This document shows, piece after piece, positions 7,718 to 16,278 of a stretch of 37,201 bases of DNA; position 1 is the stretch's first letter; the number at the start of each line of letters is the position of its first letter. Made by a program: the position numbers and the translations under genes. The DNA is taken from NCBI GenBank assembly GCA_936914905.1, contig CAKZGI010000098.1, positions 1-37,201 of the forward strand, in the 5' to 3' direction. Below the pieces are notes generated by a model. That model was given only the letters and a program-made list of their open reading frames with translations. It was not told where the DNA came from and did not search any database. The stretch is from an uncultured Trichormus sp. Its GTDB lineage: Bacteria; Cyanobacteriota; Cyanobacteriia; Cyanobacteriales; Nostocaceae.

Positions 7718-9073
7718 ATGGTGAAAATAATTTCACGTCAATTCTTAGGTCAAGCCAATGTTTATAATATTGGGGTTGCACAAGACCATAATTTTGCGAT
7801 TAAAAATGGTTTAATAGCCTCTAATTGCTTCAACAAATCGCATTCCACGGCTTACGGTTATGTCACTTATCAAACGGCATATTTAAAAGCCAATTATCCC
7901 TTAGAATATATGGCGGCGCTGTTAACTTCTAACAGTGGGGATACGGACAAAGTGCAGAAATACCTTAACAACTGCACAAGTATGGGGATTGAAATAGATC
8001 CGCCGGATATTAACCGTTCTGGGTTAGATTTTACACCAGCTGAGAAGAAGATTTTATTTGGATTTTCGGCGGTGCGGAATGTGGGACAAAATGCGATCGC
8101 TTGTATTCTCGAAGCAAGAGGAGAGGGAGGAGAGTTTAAATCCCTTGGGGATTTTTGCGATCGCATTGATTTACGTGCTGTAAACCGTCGTACTTTAGAA
8201 TCACTGATTCAGTGTGGAGCCTTTGACAAAATTGAATCCAACCGCCAACAATTAATTAGAGACTTAGAATTAGTATATGATTGGGCGCAATCCCGTGCTA
8301 AAGAGAGAGCTAGTGGACAGGGGAATTTATTTGATTTAATGGGTAGTAGTTTTGCAAATAATGGTAATCTACAGAAATCAAATAATGCCTTTCAATCTGC
8401 GCCTAAAGCTGAAGTAACTCTGGATTTTCCCCCACAAGAAAAATTGCGGCTGGAAAAGGAACTATTAGGTTTTTATGTATCGGCTCACCCACTCAAAGAT
8501 ATTAAACAATCATCATCACTGCTCGCACCAATTAATCTCTCACAATTAGGAGAACAGAAAGATAATACTATGCTTTGTGCAGTGGTCATGCTGAATAATG
8601 TCAAAAAAGTAGTGACGAAAAAAGGTGATCCCATGGCAATCTTACAAATAGAAGATTTAACTGAATCATCAGAAGCCATTGTCTTTCCTAAAAATTATGA
8701 ACGAGTTAGTTCACTATTACAAGTTGATGCCAGATTAATAATTTGGGGTAAAGTAGACCGAAGAGATGAGCAGAATCAATTTATAGTTGAAGACGCAGAA
8801 CCAGTTGAAAAAGTCCAGATGGTAATGGTAGAATTGAATCCCCAGGAGGCTGGAACTCTTGAAGTCCAACATCGGCTCAGATCAATTTTGAAGGAACAAT
8901 CAGGAGATAAAGATAAAGCAAAAGTACCTGTAATTGGTATTATTAAATCGGAAAACCATCGTCAATTAGTACGTTTTGGACAACAATTTTGGGTACAAGA
9001 TTCTTCTTCAACCCTGCAATCTCTCAAAAATGCTAAATTCCCTGCGCATGTTAAGAAATTGATAGATAATTAG
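7718..9073 (+). CDS. dnaE: DNA polymerase III alpha subunit, C-terminal half, with split-intein C-fragment
   Basis: Cyanobacteria such as Synechocystis and Nostoc encode the replicative polymerase catalytic subunit in two separate genes joined by protein trans-splicing. Residues 1-36 here are the C-intein: MVKIISRQFLGQANVYNIGV, then DHNFAIKNGLIASN, ending in the required Asn36, followed by Cys37-Phe-Asn (CFNKSHSTAYGYVTYQTAYL), the first extein residues. The remainder is the C-terminal DnaE region, including the FDKI helix-hairpin-helix part (LESLIQCGAFDKI) and the OB-fold region (AVVMLNNVKKVVTKKGDPMA). I start at ATG 7718 because it is the conserved intein start; the frame is open upstream to a TTG at 7670 but those residues are not part of the intein. 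The N-terminal gene with the N-intein is not in the window. Confidence 0.96.
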   Translation: MVKIISRQFLGQANVYNIGVAQDHNFAIKNGLIASNCFNKSHSTAYGYVTYQTAYLKANYPLEYMAALLTSNSGDTDKVQKYLNNCTSMGIEIDPPDINRSGLDFTPAEKKILFGFSAVRNVGQNAIACILEARGEGGEFKSLGDFCDRIDLRAVNRRTLESLIQCGAFDKIESNRQQLIRDLELVYDWAQSRAKERASGQGNLFDLMGSSFANNGNLQKSNNAFQSAPKAEVTLDFPPQEKLRLEKELLGFYVSAHPLKDIKQSSSLLAPINLSQLGEQKDNTMLCAVVMLNNVKKVVTKKGDPMAILQIEDLTESSEAIVFPKNYERVSSLLQVDARLIIWGKVDRRDEQNQFIVEDAEPVEKVQMVMVELNPQEAGTLEVQHRLRSILKEQSGDKDKAKVPVIGIIKSENHRQLVRFGQQFWVQDSSSTLQSLKNAKFPAHVKKLIDN

Positions 9074-9286
9074 TATTATCCATAAATAATAGCGGTAGCG
9101 TGACATAAGCCATATTTCAGGGCTAATAACCAAAGTCATCTTTTGATGACTTCAGCTATGAGACAGGTAATTAATTCCCAGGTGGTACTGGGGTTTTATA
9201 TTAAGTTGACCTCATGTACCCATTGCAAATCTCTGAAAGGCTCACGCTATATTCATTAATAGTAATATACTACTGAATTCCTAATC
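9074..9286. repeat. Spacer with second copy of the dnaE-flanking repeat
   Basis: Bases 9220-9257 match 7443-7480 at 31 of 38 positions (core ...TGAAAGGCTCACGC...ATTCATT), so dnaE-C is bracketed by imperfect direct repeats. No gene is visible. A small inverted repeat (AGTCATC TTTT GATGACT, about 9136-9153) just after dnaE-C may act in termination. Confidence 0.5.
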
Positions 9287-9853
9287 ATGGCAATCTACTT
9301 TTATCATTCTCGTGATCAATATGCTTGTTTTTCTAATTTCTCACCTCACGGGTTTATCTTAGATGATTTGTATTGGCTTACTTACTAGGGAATATTACTT
9401 TCAAGCCCAAAAATTTCTTGGTAAATCTCATTTAGAACAAATTCGTCTTGTTAAAACCCTAAAAGATGTGGCAAAAATGGGTAGACAAAGAACTAGTCCC
9501 CTGCGTTCAGATTGGGAACAAGTAAAAGATGATAAGTAGGTAGATACAAATAAAGATAACTATGTAAAAAAATATCAATTACTTGAAATCCTTGCGATTA
9601 CTTGATTCCCGTTTGCTGTATTCAGCATGACATAGTTATCAATTTTTCCGCCCACCTACTTATTATGCGACTAGCAGTGTTATGTAAGCTTTCTACCCAT
9701 GCAGATATTAGAGAAATGCTACTTTCTACAGGTAATGAAGAAATAGTTGAAAATTCATCTGTAGACTATTATTGGGGTTGTGGTACTGATGTCAGTGGTA
9801 AAAATATGCTAGGCATCATTTTAATGGAAGTACGGGAAATATTACGAGTTTAG
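9287..9853 (+). pseudogene. NADAR family (YbiA-like) gene disrupted by a frameshift and a MITE
   Basis: Three pieces together make one NADAR-domain protein. The first, from ATG 9287, reads MAIYFYHSRDQYACFSNFSP and LDDLYWLT. A 4-bp tandem duplication (TTAC twice, 9378-9385) then shifts the frame, after which EYYFQAQKFLGKSHLEQIRL to DWEQVKDD follows. A 126-bp element interrupts the gene at 9535-9660. The last piece is IMRLAVLCKLSTHADIREML, then DYYWGCGTDVSGKNMLG and the end MEVREILRV. NADAR proteins act on N-glycosidic or ADP-ribose-type substrates. The start MIPVCCIQ of the longest open piece (9602) lies inside the inserted element and is not real. Confidence 0.9.
9535..9660. mobile_element. 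126-bp MITE with TA target duplication
   Basis: Removing bases 9535-9662 (element plus one TA) restores the uninterrupted NADAR codons Lys-Asp-Asp-Ile-Met-Arg. The element is flanked by TA on both sides (9533-9534 and 9661-9662). Its ends are imperfect terminal inverted repeats of about 31 bases: left AGTAGGTAGATAC...GATAACTATGT, right (reverse complement) AGTAGGTGGGCGG...GATAACTATGT. A TA target duplication and no coding capacity fit a MITE moved by an IS630/Tc1-mariner transposase. No transposase lies in the window. Confidence 0.88.
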
Positions 9854-10118
9854 TAAATACTCAGGTTAGAAACATTGGTAACTCTGAATCAACCAATATT
9901 TTCGGACCAAGCAGAAAACAGGAAGAAAAAATATCACAAAATATGATAATATTTCATTTCACTCTACAATAGGTGCATAAGGTTGCCTGTGGGGTGATTT
10001 TAAGTATAGTATCAGTATCATTACAGTCAATAGTTAATGCTTAAAATGGATAGATACGAGGTAAGTGAGCAAGTTGTAAAATTTAAAGTGGTAATTCAGC
10101 ATTAGGAGTTAAATTATT

Positions 10119-10421
10119 ATGTCTACTTTACAAAAAGTGAAGAAATATTATAAATGGTCATGGGATGTATCTCTTGGTGGCAAATATGATGAGTGGGGTA
10201 CTAGCACCTACTTTATGGAAATTGATTGCAATTTATATGCTCGCAGACAAATAGAAGTTTATGAAAATGGCAACGTATTATTCTATGATAAAAACCATTC
10301 AGCCGATGATTATGGGATGTTATGCGATAAAAAATTAGATGACAAGAATATTGAAGAATTTGAAATTTCAGAGGCAGAATTTGAACAAGTATGGCACAGT
10401 AAAACCCCCATTAATAAATGA
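10119..10421 (+). CDS. Small conserved hypothetical protein
   Basis: A 100-residue acidic protein that starts MSTLQKVKKYYKWSWDVSLG and has no membrane segment or signal peptide. The pattern of a central EIDCNLYARRQIEVYENGNV strand-rich segment and a C-terminal acidic helix (FEISEAEFEQVWHS) resembles small single-domain proteins of the DUF6881 kind, but I am not sure of the family. A good ribosome-binding site (TAGGAG, about 10103) precedes the ATG, which supports translation. The frame is intact although both neighbours are broken. Its stop codon lies inside a small hairpin. Confidence 0.65.
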   Translation: MSTLQKVKKYYKWSWDVSLGGKYDEWGTSTYFMEIDCNLYARRQIEVYENGNVLFYDKNHSADDYGMLCDKKLDDKNIEEFEISEAEFEQVWHSKTPINK

Positions 10422-10427
10422 TGGGGG
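10405..10427 (+). terminator. Hairpin over the end of the small hypothetical gene
   Basis: CCCCCAT (10405-10411) and ATGGGGG (10421-10427) can pair with a 9-base loop that contains the stop codon region. There is no following run of T, so it is at best a weak or factor-assisted terminator. Confidence 0.4.
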
Positions 10428-10475
10428 ATGGGTGATTACCAGAAATTATATTCTTTGTCATCTATAAGTGATCGC

Positions 10476-11188
10476 TCACACATTAGATGCAATTACTGCT
10501 AGATTGGGCTCTATCAAGGAATTAAGGAAAGTCAACAAGCGTAAATCCGTAAAATCAGGAATTGCCATCAATGTACCCTCTTCCTGCAATTGTTGGGGAT
10601 CATGGGTAGAAGCAATGCCAATTGTGGATATATTATTAGCAGCAACAGCAGCACGAATACCGGAAGGAGAATCATCTTCTAAAGCAATAGCTTGTTCTGC
10701 TGTAATTCCCAACTTGTGGAGAGCAACTTTGTATGGTTCTGGATCTGGTTTCCCGGCTATACAATCATCTTCTAAAACAATGGTATGGAAAACTTCTTTA
10801 ATGCCAAGAACTTGCACCATCAATTCAGCATTTAATCTGGGAGCGTTAGTTGCTAATACACCTTCTATTTGATGTGTTTGTGTCCATGCTAACAACTCTG
10901 AAAATCCCTCCATAAGTCCCAAATGGGAAGAACCTTCGCGGAAAAGAGCTTCTTTCTCATCAGCGAATCTTTCACCTTCTGTTACTGATAATTGCGGTAG
11001 AATATCTTTCACAATTTCTGGGTTTATTCGTCCACTAATTGGTTTATTCGTCCACTAATTCAGGATTTGTAGGAAATTTCATCAATTTGCATGCTGTAAT
11101 TTAACAGCATTTCTCTCCAAGCTTGGTAGTGTATTGGGTCAGTGTTGACAATAGTGCCATCTAGGTCAAAGAGAATTGCAGTTAGCAT
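10476..11188 (-). pseudogene. HAD family hydrolase (beta-phosphoglucomutase-like) gene, broken near the N-terminus
   Basis: The start is ATG at 11188: MLTAILFDLDGTIVNTDPIH carries the HAD motif I (DLDGT). It reads to SYKS, then meets TGA where Arg is expected (before ISGR). A perfect 20-bp tandem duplication (GGTTTATTCGTCCACTAATT at 11021-11040 and 11041-11060, plus strand) then throws the frame off. The remaining 178 residues are intact: ATNAPRLNAELM (motif II region), GKPDPEPYKVAL (motif III Lys) and ALEDDSPSGIRAA (motif IV). The open piece beginning MKDILPQL at 11012 lacks the nucleophile Asp and cannot be a working phosphatase. Its normal substrate cannot be told from sequence. Confidence 0.9.
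11021..11060. repeat. Perfect 20-bp tandem duplication inside the HAD gene
   Basis: Two head-to-tail copies of GGTTTATTCGTCCACTAATT with no mismatch. Twenty is not a multiple of three, so the duplication shifts the frame of the HAD hydrolase. Confidence 0.97.
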
Positions 11189-11341
11189 GGTTTTTTGGTA
11201 AAATGTAAACAAGCGTTGAGTTGATCTACCTAGTTTAACGTAAATTGGCAGTTAGAGAACAAGTAATAGGGAATAGAGAATAGATTCAGCGTTTTTCCTA
11301 ATCAAGAATTACGAATTATCAATTACCAATTGTTTAAGAAA

Positions 11342-12115
11342 ATGCCAGCCGCTACAAAATCTTTTCGTGTTGATGATCTCTTAGTGCAGATTTACAATTC
11401 TGAAGCGGAAATGGCGCAGGATGTTGCCGAAATTGCACATGAGTATTTACAGCATCTTCTTGAACAACAGAATACAGTAGCAGTGTTGTTAGCTACTGGC
11501 AATTCTCAACTTAAATTTCTGGATGGTTTAATAGCTTTAGGTGGAATAGATTGGTCAAACATAATTTTATTTCATCTTGATGAATATTTAGGAATCAATG
11601 CCGATCATCCTGCTAGTTTTCGGTATTATCTGCGGGAAAGGCTAGAAAAACAAGTTCTTCCACAGAGATTTAATTATATAGCAGGGGATGCTTTAGAACC
11701 AATTGTTGAGTGCGATAGCTATAATAAATTATTACAAGCCCAACCAATTGATTTATGTCTTCTTGGTGTCGGAGAAAACGGACATTTAGCCTTTAATGAC
11801 CCAGCAGTAGCAAATTTTCAAGATACCGCTAAAATTAAACTCGTAAAACTAGATCAAATCTAGCGTCAGCAACAGATAAAAACAGGATATTTTGCCAATT
11901 TAGAAGCAGTTCCTCAATATGCTTTTACTGTCACTATTCCCATGATTTGTACAGCCAAAAAAATTATCTTTCTTGCACCAAATACACGCAAATACAAAAT
12001 AGTCAAAGAGATATTACAGGGAGCTATTACCACAAATTATCCAGCTTCTATATTGCGTAAACAACCACAAGCCACGTTATTTTTAGATGTAAATTCTGCG
12101 AGTTTACTAACTTAG
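11342..12115 (+). pseudogene. nagB: Glucosamine-6-phosphate deaminase gene with one in-frame stop
   Basis: NagB converts glucosamine-6-phosphate to fructose-6-phosphate and ammonia. From ATG 11342 (MPAATKSFRVDDL) the frame spans 257 codons, the normal family length. It contains ATGNSQLKFLDGL, FHLDEYLGI and LLGVGENGHLAFND, as expected of the active site. A single TAG at 11861-11863 interrupts it after KLVKLDQI. The frame then continues with RQQQIKTGYFANLEAVPQYA, FTVTIPMICTAKKI and the ending PQATLFLDVNSASLLT. Only this one change disables it, so loss may be very recent or the stop may be leaky. Many cyanobacterial NagB-like proteins have unproven substrates. The end overlaps the next small ORF on the other strand by four bases. 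Confidence 0.9.
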
Positions 12116-12309
12116 TTTTTATTCAGCTTCCAACTAGACAAGTATTCCTCCAGATACGTACAATCTTCACATTTGATTTCTTGACCAGGATTCTGACATT
12201 TGCAGGGAAGACTCACAAAACATTCATCAGGATGTTTGAAAATCCATGACTTTTTAAGTATAAAGTATAAAGTTGCTTCTTGTAGCCAAACAATCAAATC
12301 TTGCACCAT
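12112..12309 (-). CDS. Small Cys-rich protein, unknown function
   Basis: A 65-residue product with a hydrophobic amphipathic N-terminus (MVQDLIVWLQEATLYFILKK) and a Cys-rich half with the spacing C-x5-C-x-C-x7-C-x2-C (CFVSLPCKCQ, then CEDC), which could bind a metal. I do not recognise the family. It is convergent with the nagB pseudogene and overlaps it by four bases, a tight packing that favours a real gene. No strong ribosome-binding site is visible before ATG 12309. Confidence 0.5.
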   Translation of the reverse strand: MVQDLIVWLQEATLYFILKKSWIFKHPDECFVSLPCKCQNPGQEIKCEDCTYLEEYLSSWKLNKN

Positions 12310-12782
12310 GATATCAACTCAAAATGTAAGGAGTAAAAAATTATAAATACAAACCTTATTAACCTCAGTTGCATCATTAATTTATAGTCAGCATTCAGCT
12401 AATGACTAACGGCACGCTATGTGAATAGCAGTCAGCTTTCTCAGGCTAAAGCCAAAAATGCCTATTTGATAATTAACCAATTTCTGAAACATTCTGACTC
12501 CTGACTTATGAAGTCTTACAATTTATATTGTAACTACCCTATCCAGATTTTATAAAAAATAGATCACCAACTTATTTAAAAACTCTGGTATCTACAATCC
12601 TTACACTTTAAATAAATAGAAAAATGTTCACTTCATCCTTAAAGCAGATATATTTTTCCCCCATAAGATATATAGCACTAGACAGGGTGATTAGGAGATT
12701 AATTAATGTTTAAATTCAGACTAAAAAAGGGTTTTACTTCTGAATTCTGACTCCTGACTCTTGCTATAACTCAATATGTCGC
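12310..12782. other. Intergenic region downstream of devA with a dispersed repeat
   Basis: About 470 bases without a gene. Bases 12432-12502 are a copy of a repeat that recurs at 24563-24633. A shorter piece of the same kind (CTGAATTCTGACTCCTGACT) recurs at about 12740-12760. No terminator with a clear T-run is seen after devA. Confidence 0.6.
12432..12502 (+). repeat. Dispersed direct repeat, copy 1
   Basis: About 71 bases that match 24563-24633 at roughly nine of ten positions, with the shared core CCTATTTGATAATTAACCAA and the shared end ACATTCTGACTCCT. The two copies are in the same orientation, about 12.1 kb apart, and bracket the dev genes and the large synthase gene. Confidence 0.85.
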
Positions 12783-13466
12783 TTATTTGATTAACCTACC
12801 ATCTTCCATCTGAATTATTCGGTCGGCAATATCTAAAATTCTGTTGTCATGAGTGACAATTAAAATAGCACAATTCTGCTCTTTTGCTAATTCCTGCATC
12901 AAATTGACAACATCTCGGCCTGATTTACTATCTAAAGCTGCTGTAGGTTCATCAGCCAAGACTAATTTAGGATGACTCACTAAAGCGCGAGCAATAGCGA
13001 CTCTTTGCTTTTGTCCTCCTGAAAGATCAGATGGATAATAATTAATGCGATTACCTAATTTCACAGTATCAAGTATTGCTTCTGACTGTATTTTAGCTTC
13101 CCATTGTGAAATATTAGTTTGTAATTCTAAAGATATTTGTACATTTTGTCTAGCTGTTAGGAAATCCAGTAAATTATGTGCTTGAAAAATATAACCAATC
13201 TGACGACGTACTTGTACTAATTTGTCATTACTGACTCCAAATAATTCCTTTCCAATAAATTTTAAACTTCCCTCTTGAACTGAACGTAAAGCCCCAATTA
13301 AAGTTAGTAAAGTCGTTTTTCCAGAACCAGATGGACCAGTCATAATCACAATTTCACCAGATTTGATCATCAAATTAACGTCAAATAATATCTGGTTTCG
13401 TAACTTGGTTGTACCAAAGTAATGATTAAGCTTAGTAATTTCCAAAATAAAATTTGATTGTCTCAT
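12783..13466 (-). CDS. devA: DevA-type ABC transporter ATP-binding subunit
   Basis: A 227-residue ATPase of the MacB/LolD-like exporter class. It has Walker A (TGPSGSGKTTLL), the Q-loop region (IGYIFQAHNLLDFLTARQNV), the ABC signature (LSGGQKQRVAIARAL), Walker B (LVLADEPTAALD) and the switch His (VTHDNRI). DevA with DevB and DevC forms the heterocyst glycolipid exporter (with outer-membrane TolC/HgdD in Anabaena). It is the last gene of devB-devC-devA, 11 bases after devC, so co-transcription is very likely. The assignment to Dev rather than another DevBCA paralogue rests on gene order and the lipid synthase next door; Nostocales carry several such operons. Confidence 0.9.
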   Translation of the reverse strand: MRQSNFILEITKLNHYFGTTKLRNQILFDVNLMIKSGEIVIMTGPSGSGKTTLLTLIGALRSVQEGSLKFIGKELFGVSNDKLVQVRRQIGYIFQAHNLLDFLTARQNVQISLELQTNISQWEAKIQSEAILDTVKLGNRINYYPSDLSGGQKQRVAIARALVSHPKLVLADEPTAALDSKSGRDVVNLMQELAKEQNCAILIVTHDNRILDIADRIIQMEDGRLIK

Positions 13467-13477
13467 ATTACAGAAAG

Positions 13478-14650
13478 TTAGAAAATATCTGCTGGATCTA
13501 CCTTGCGTAATTTATTGGTAGAGAAAAATCCAGAAGTTAAACACATTAAAGTTGCCGAAATTAAGACTATCAATGCTTTCTCTATATCCATAGTAATTGG
13601 TAACTTAGTTGCATTCTTAGCAAGATCATAAAGTCCTAAAGATATAACAAAACCAGGGATATAGCCCAAAGCAGCTAAAATTAAAGCTTGTTGAAAAACC
13701 ACAACCAAGAGGTATTTATTTCTAAATCCCATTGCTTTAAGAGTAGCAAATTCAACAAAATGTGTGGATATATTGCTATAAAGAATCTGATAAACAACAA
13801 TTACTCCAACCACAAAACCCATAAATACCATCAGGTTAAATACAAATCCAATTGGTGTTCTTAAAGTCCAATAATCTTTTTCAAAATTAATAAATTCTTC
13901 GCGAGTCATCACGACAACATCTTTGGGTAATTTGGCTGATAAATTTGCCAACACTTTTTTGGGATTAGCACCAGGTTCGAGATGAATTAAGCCTATATCT
14001 ATTTTATTAGCATCACGTTCTTGAAATATTCGCATGAAAGTAGAAGAACTAACGATTAAATTACCATCAACTCCAAAGGAAGGACCAAGACTAAATAAGC
14101 CGCAAATTTTTATTTTGTAACCTACTAAACCCAGATAACTAAATATTTCCAGACTCATAGGTTTATTTTGTTGATAATATTCATCAATTGGTCCAAACTC
14201 TGGACGAGAAGCACGGTCAAAAAAAACCTGATCAGGGATTTGCAGTAACTCAAACTTTTCCTGAAGTTCTGGTAATTTAAAAATCGGTTTTACTGGATCA
14301 AATCCAAGTACATAGATAGGATACTTGCGTCCATTAATAGGATTTTTTAACTTAGCAAACTGCACATATAAAGGATCAACAGATTCAATATCCGAAAAAC
14401 CTAATGTCTGATATAAACGACTGCGAGAAAAACTTTGATTAGAGGTCAAAGATTTATATTGGGCGCTAATTAAAAACAAATCTCCTTTGAGATTTTTATG
14501 CACCTGTGTAGCACTTGCGTAAAGAGCATCTTGAAAGCCAATTTGCATAAACATCAAAACAGCAACAAAAGCAATTCCTGCTAAAGCTACAAAAAAGCGC
14601 ACTTTTTGTTTAGCTAGTTGTAGCCAAGCTAGAGGTATATTAAGAATCAT
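13478..14650 (-). CDS. devC: DevC-type ABC exporter permease
   Basis: A 390-residue inner-membrane permease of the FtsX/MacB type. It has an N-terminal membrane segment (VRFFVALAGIAFVAVLMFMQ), a large periplasmic domain, and three C-terminal segments (for example IGFVFNLMVFMGFVVGVIVV and VVVFQQALILAALGYIPGF). The N-terminus IPLAWLQLAKQKVRF is typical of DevC. I prefer ATG 14650 (MILNIPLAWLQL), because homologues begin at this point; an in-frame ATG at 14695 would add 15 unconserved residues. It lies 160 bases after devB and 11 before devA. With DevA and DevB it should move an amphipathic lipid across the envelope. Confidence 0.9.
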   Translation of the reverse strand: MILNIPLAWLQLAKQKVRFFVALAGIAFVAVLMFMQIGFQDALYASATQVHKNLKGDLFLISAQYKSLTSNQSFSRSRLYQTLGFSDIESVDPLYVQFAKLKNPINGRKYPIYVLGFDPVKPIFKLPELQEKFELLQIPDQVFFDRASRPEFGPIDEYYQQNKPMSLEIFSYLGLVGYKIKICGLFSLGPSFGVDGNLIVSSSTFMRIFQERDANKIDIGLIHLEPGANPKKVLANLSAKLPKDVVVMTREEFINFEKDYWTLRTPIGFVFNLMVFMGFVVGVIVVYQILYSNISTHFVEFATLKAMGFRNKYLLVVVFQQALILAALGYIPGFVISLGLYDLAKNATKLPITMDIEKALIVLISATLMCLTSGFFSTNKLRKVDPADIF

Positions 14651-14810
14651 ATTTAATTTAAAACCTCTGGTAGTATAGATTCTAGGAATCCTCAATTATC
14701 TGCAAAATCTTAATGAGTGTAGAGTGGGTAATTCTCACTCTATGTATATTTTCATGTTTCGTGGAGACTATTAACGTAATCCAAATCTAAAATCTAAAAT
14801 CCAAAATGGA

Positions 14811-16010
14811 TTATACTTTAATGAGTACCTCCACCTGTAAATTAGTCAAAGCTGCAACTCGTTGGTTATCCGTTGATTTATCAATGCGAATTTTGACATT
14901 AATTATTTTATTATCTGTATCTGCACCGGGATTATTATTGAAGATATTTTGTTTACCAACTTGCAAACCAATATCTGTGACTGTTCCTTGTATTTTTCCT
15001 GTAAAAGCATCACTAGTAATGTCAACTGATTGACCTAAACGCACTTTTTTAATATCAGTTTCGTAGACTTCTGCTACTACATACATTTTTTGAGTGCGAC
15101 CTAATTCAGCTATGCCATTATTACCAATTATTTCTCCTGGCCAAGCATTAATTTTTAGTATTTGACCATCTATAGGAGAACGGATAGAACTTAAATCTAG
15201 TTCTGCTTGAGCTTGTTTAACAGAAGCTTTTGCACTATTAACATCAGCTTGCGCGGCTTGTATATCAGTAGGGCGAATTTCAACAATACTATTAAGCCTA
15301 GCTTGGGCTTCATTTAACTGTTTTTGCAGGGTTTCTACAGTTCGATTTAAGGAAGCTTTAGCCTCATTGAGTTGCTGTTGTACTGTATCTCTTCGCAATC
15401 TTTTGGTATCTCCATCAGAAGCAGAAATAGCACCATCTTGATATAATTTCTGATATCTTTGATGCTCTGTTTCTGCATTATTTAATTCGGCTTCTAACAG
15501 AGCAATTGTAGCTTTTTGAGCAAAAGTTTCTCCACGCAATTCAGCATCTAGACGAGCAATTGTAGCTTTTTGAGCATAAATATCACCTTGTTTTGCACCA
15601 GCTTCTACTCGTTTGAGACTAGCTTGAGCAACTCCCACTTGTTGTTTAGCTTTTCCTAAAGCAGCAAGATTAGGAGTATAACTATCAAGAATTGCTACTA
15701 CTTGTCCTTGACGAATTTTATCACCTTTGTTTACTAAAAGTTTAGCTACTCTTACCCCTCCCCCTTGAGAATTAGGAGCAGACAAATGAATAATTTCTCC
15801 TTCGGGTTCCAAACGTCCTAAAGCTGCAACATCAGTCACTGTAGGGGTAAAATTACTGATAGGAACTCGAACATTAGACCTAGATTTAAAATGAAATTTT
15901 GATAGGCTGTAGAGAGATACTGTAGCAGTAGTTATAGCTGTAGTAATTGCCAGGGTTATGGACAACCAACTTATAGGGTTTGTCAATGATTGCTTTTCCT
16001 TGTGTACCAT
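14811..16010 (-). CDS. devB: DevB-type membrane fusion protein (HlyD family)
   Basis: A 399-residue periplasmic adaptor. It has one N-terminal membrane anchor (ISWLSITLAITTAITTATVS, about residues 13-32), then the lipoyl/barrel-sandwich half (AALGRLEPEGEIIHLSAP, VNKGDKIRQGQVVAILDS). A long coiled coil rich in Ala, Gln and Glu follows at about 115-270, with repeated units QKATIARLDAEL / QKATIALLEAEL and KQLNEAQARLNS. The returning lipoyl half is SSIRSPIDGQILKINAWPGE, and a beta-barrel part follows. It links DevAC to an outer-membrane TolC-like channel. It is the first gene of the operon; a perfect NtcA-type site lies upstream. It is transcribed divergently from the synthase cluster. Confidence 0.92.
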   Translation of the reverse strand: MVHKEKQSLTNPISWLSITLAITTAITTATVSLYSLSKFHFKSRSNVRVPISNFTPTVTDVAALGRLEPEGEIIHLSAPNSQGGGVRVAKLLVNKGDKIRQGQVVAILDSYTPNLAALGKAKQQVGVAQASLKRVEAGAKQGDIYAQKATIARLDAELRGETFAQKATIALLEAELNNAETEHQRYQKLYQDGAISASDGDTKRLRRDTVQQQLNEAKASLNRTVETLQKQLNEAQARLNSIVEIRPTDIQAAQADVNSAKASVKQAQAELDLSSIRSPIDGQILKINAWPGEIIGNNGIAELGRTQKMYVVAEVYETDIKKVRLGQSVDITSDAFTGKIQGTVTDIGLQVGKQNIFNNNPGADTDNKIINVKIRIDKSTDNQRVAALTNLQVEVLIKV

Positions 16011-16083
16011 AATTTTTGTCTTTTACATTAGCAATTAGGTTGTTACTTCGTTTTCTCTAACTGACATTATTTCTGTTCTTTAG

Positions 16084-16097
16084 GTACAGATAAGTAC
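16084..16097 (-). promoter_or_regulatory. NtcA-type binding site upstream of devB
   Basis: On the minus strand the site is GTACTTATCTGTAC, a perfect GTA-N8-TAC, 74 bases before the devB ATG. NtcA activates dev operons in Anabaena during nitrogen step-down. A TAN3T-like box (TAATGT, 16064-16069) lies 14 bases downstream, closer than the usual 20-24, so the exact promoter is uncertain. Confidence 0.6.
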
Positions 16098-16278
16098 ACT
16101 TGATAGCATTCCCTGATAACGTTGCTTCTAAATACTTGGCGAAGATAAAGCTAGAAAGATGGACAGACTATAGGAACATCCATCCATCTTTGGTACCAAA
16201 TGGGGATAGTTAGTAATGACTGTTAATTCATAATCTAAAATCCGAAATTGGTATTAGCTATATCGGTAGTTAATAGAG

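Noticed and set aside
9602-9853. Complete 83-residue protein gene
   Set aside because: Its first 20 residues are encoded by the inserted MITE; the rest is the C-terminal part of the NADAR protein.
5555-12115. Stop-codon reassignment or programmed readthrough explaining the many in-frame stops
   Set aside because: All three stop codons are involved, frameshifts and a MITE insertion occur as well, and intact genes in the window end normally at these codons.
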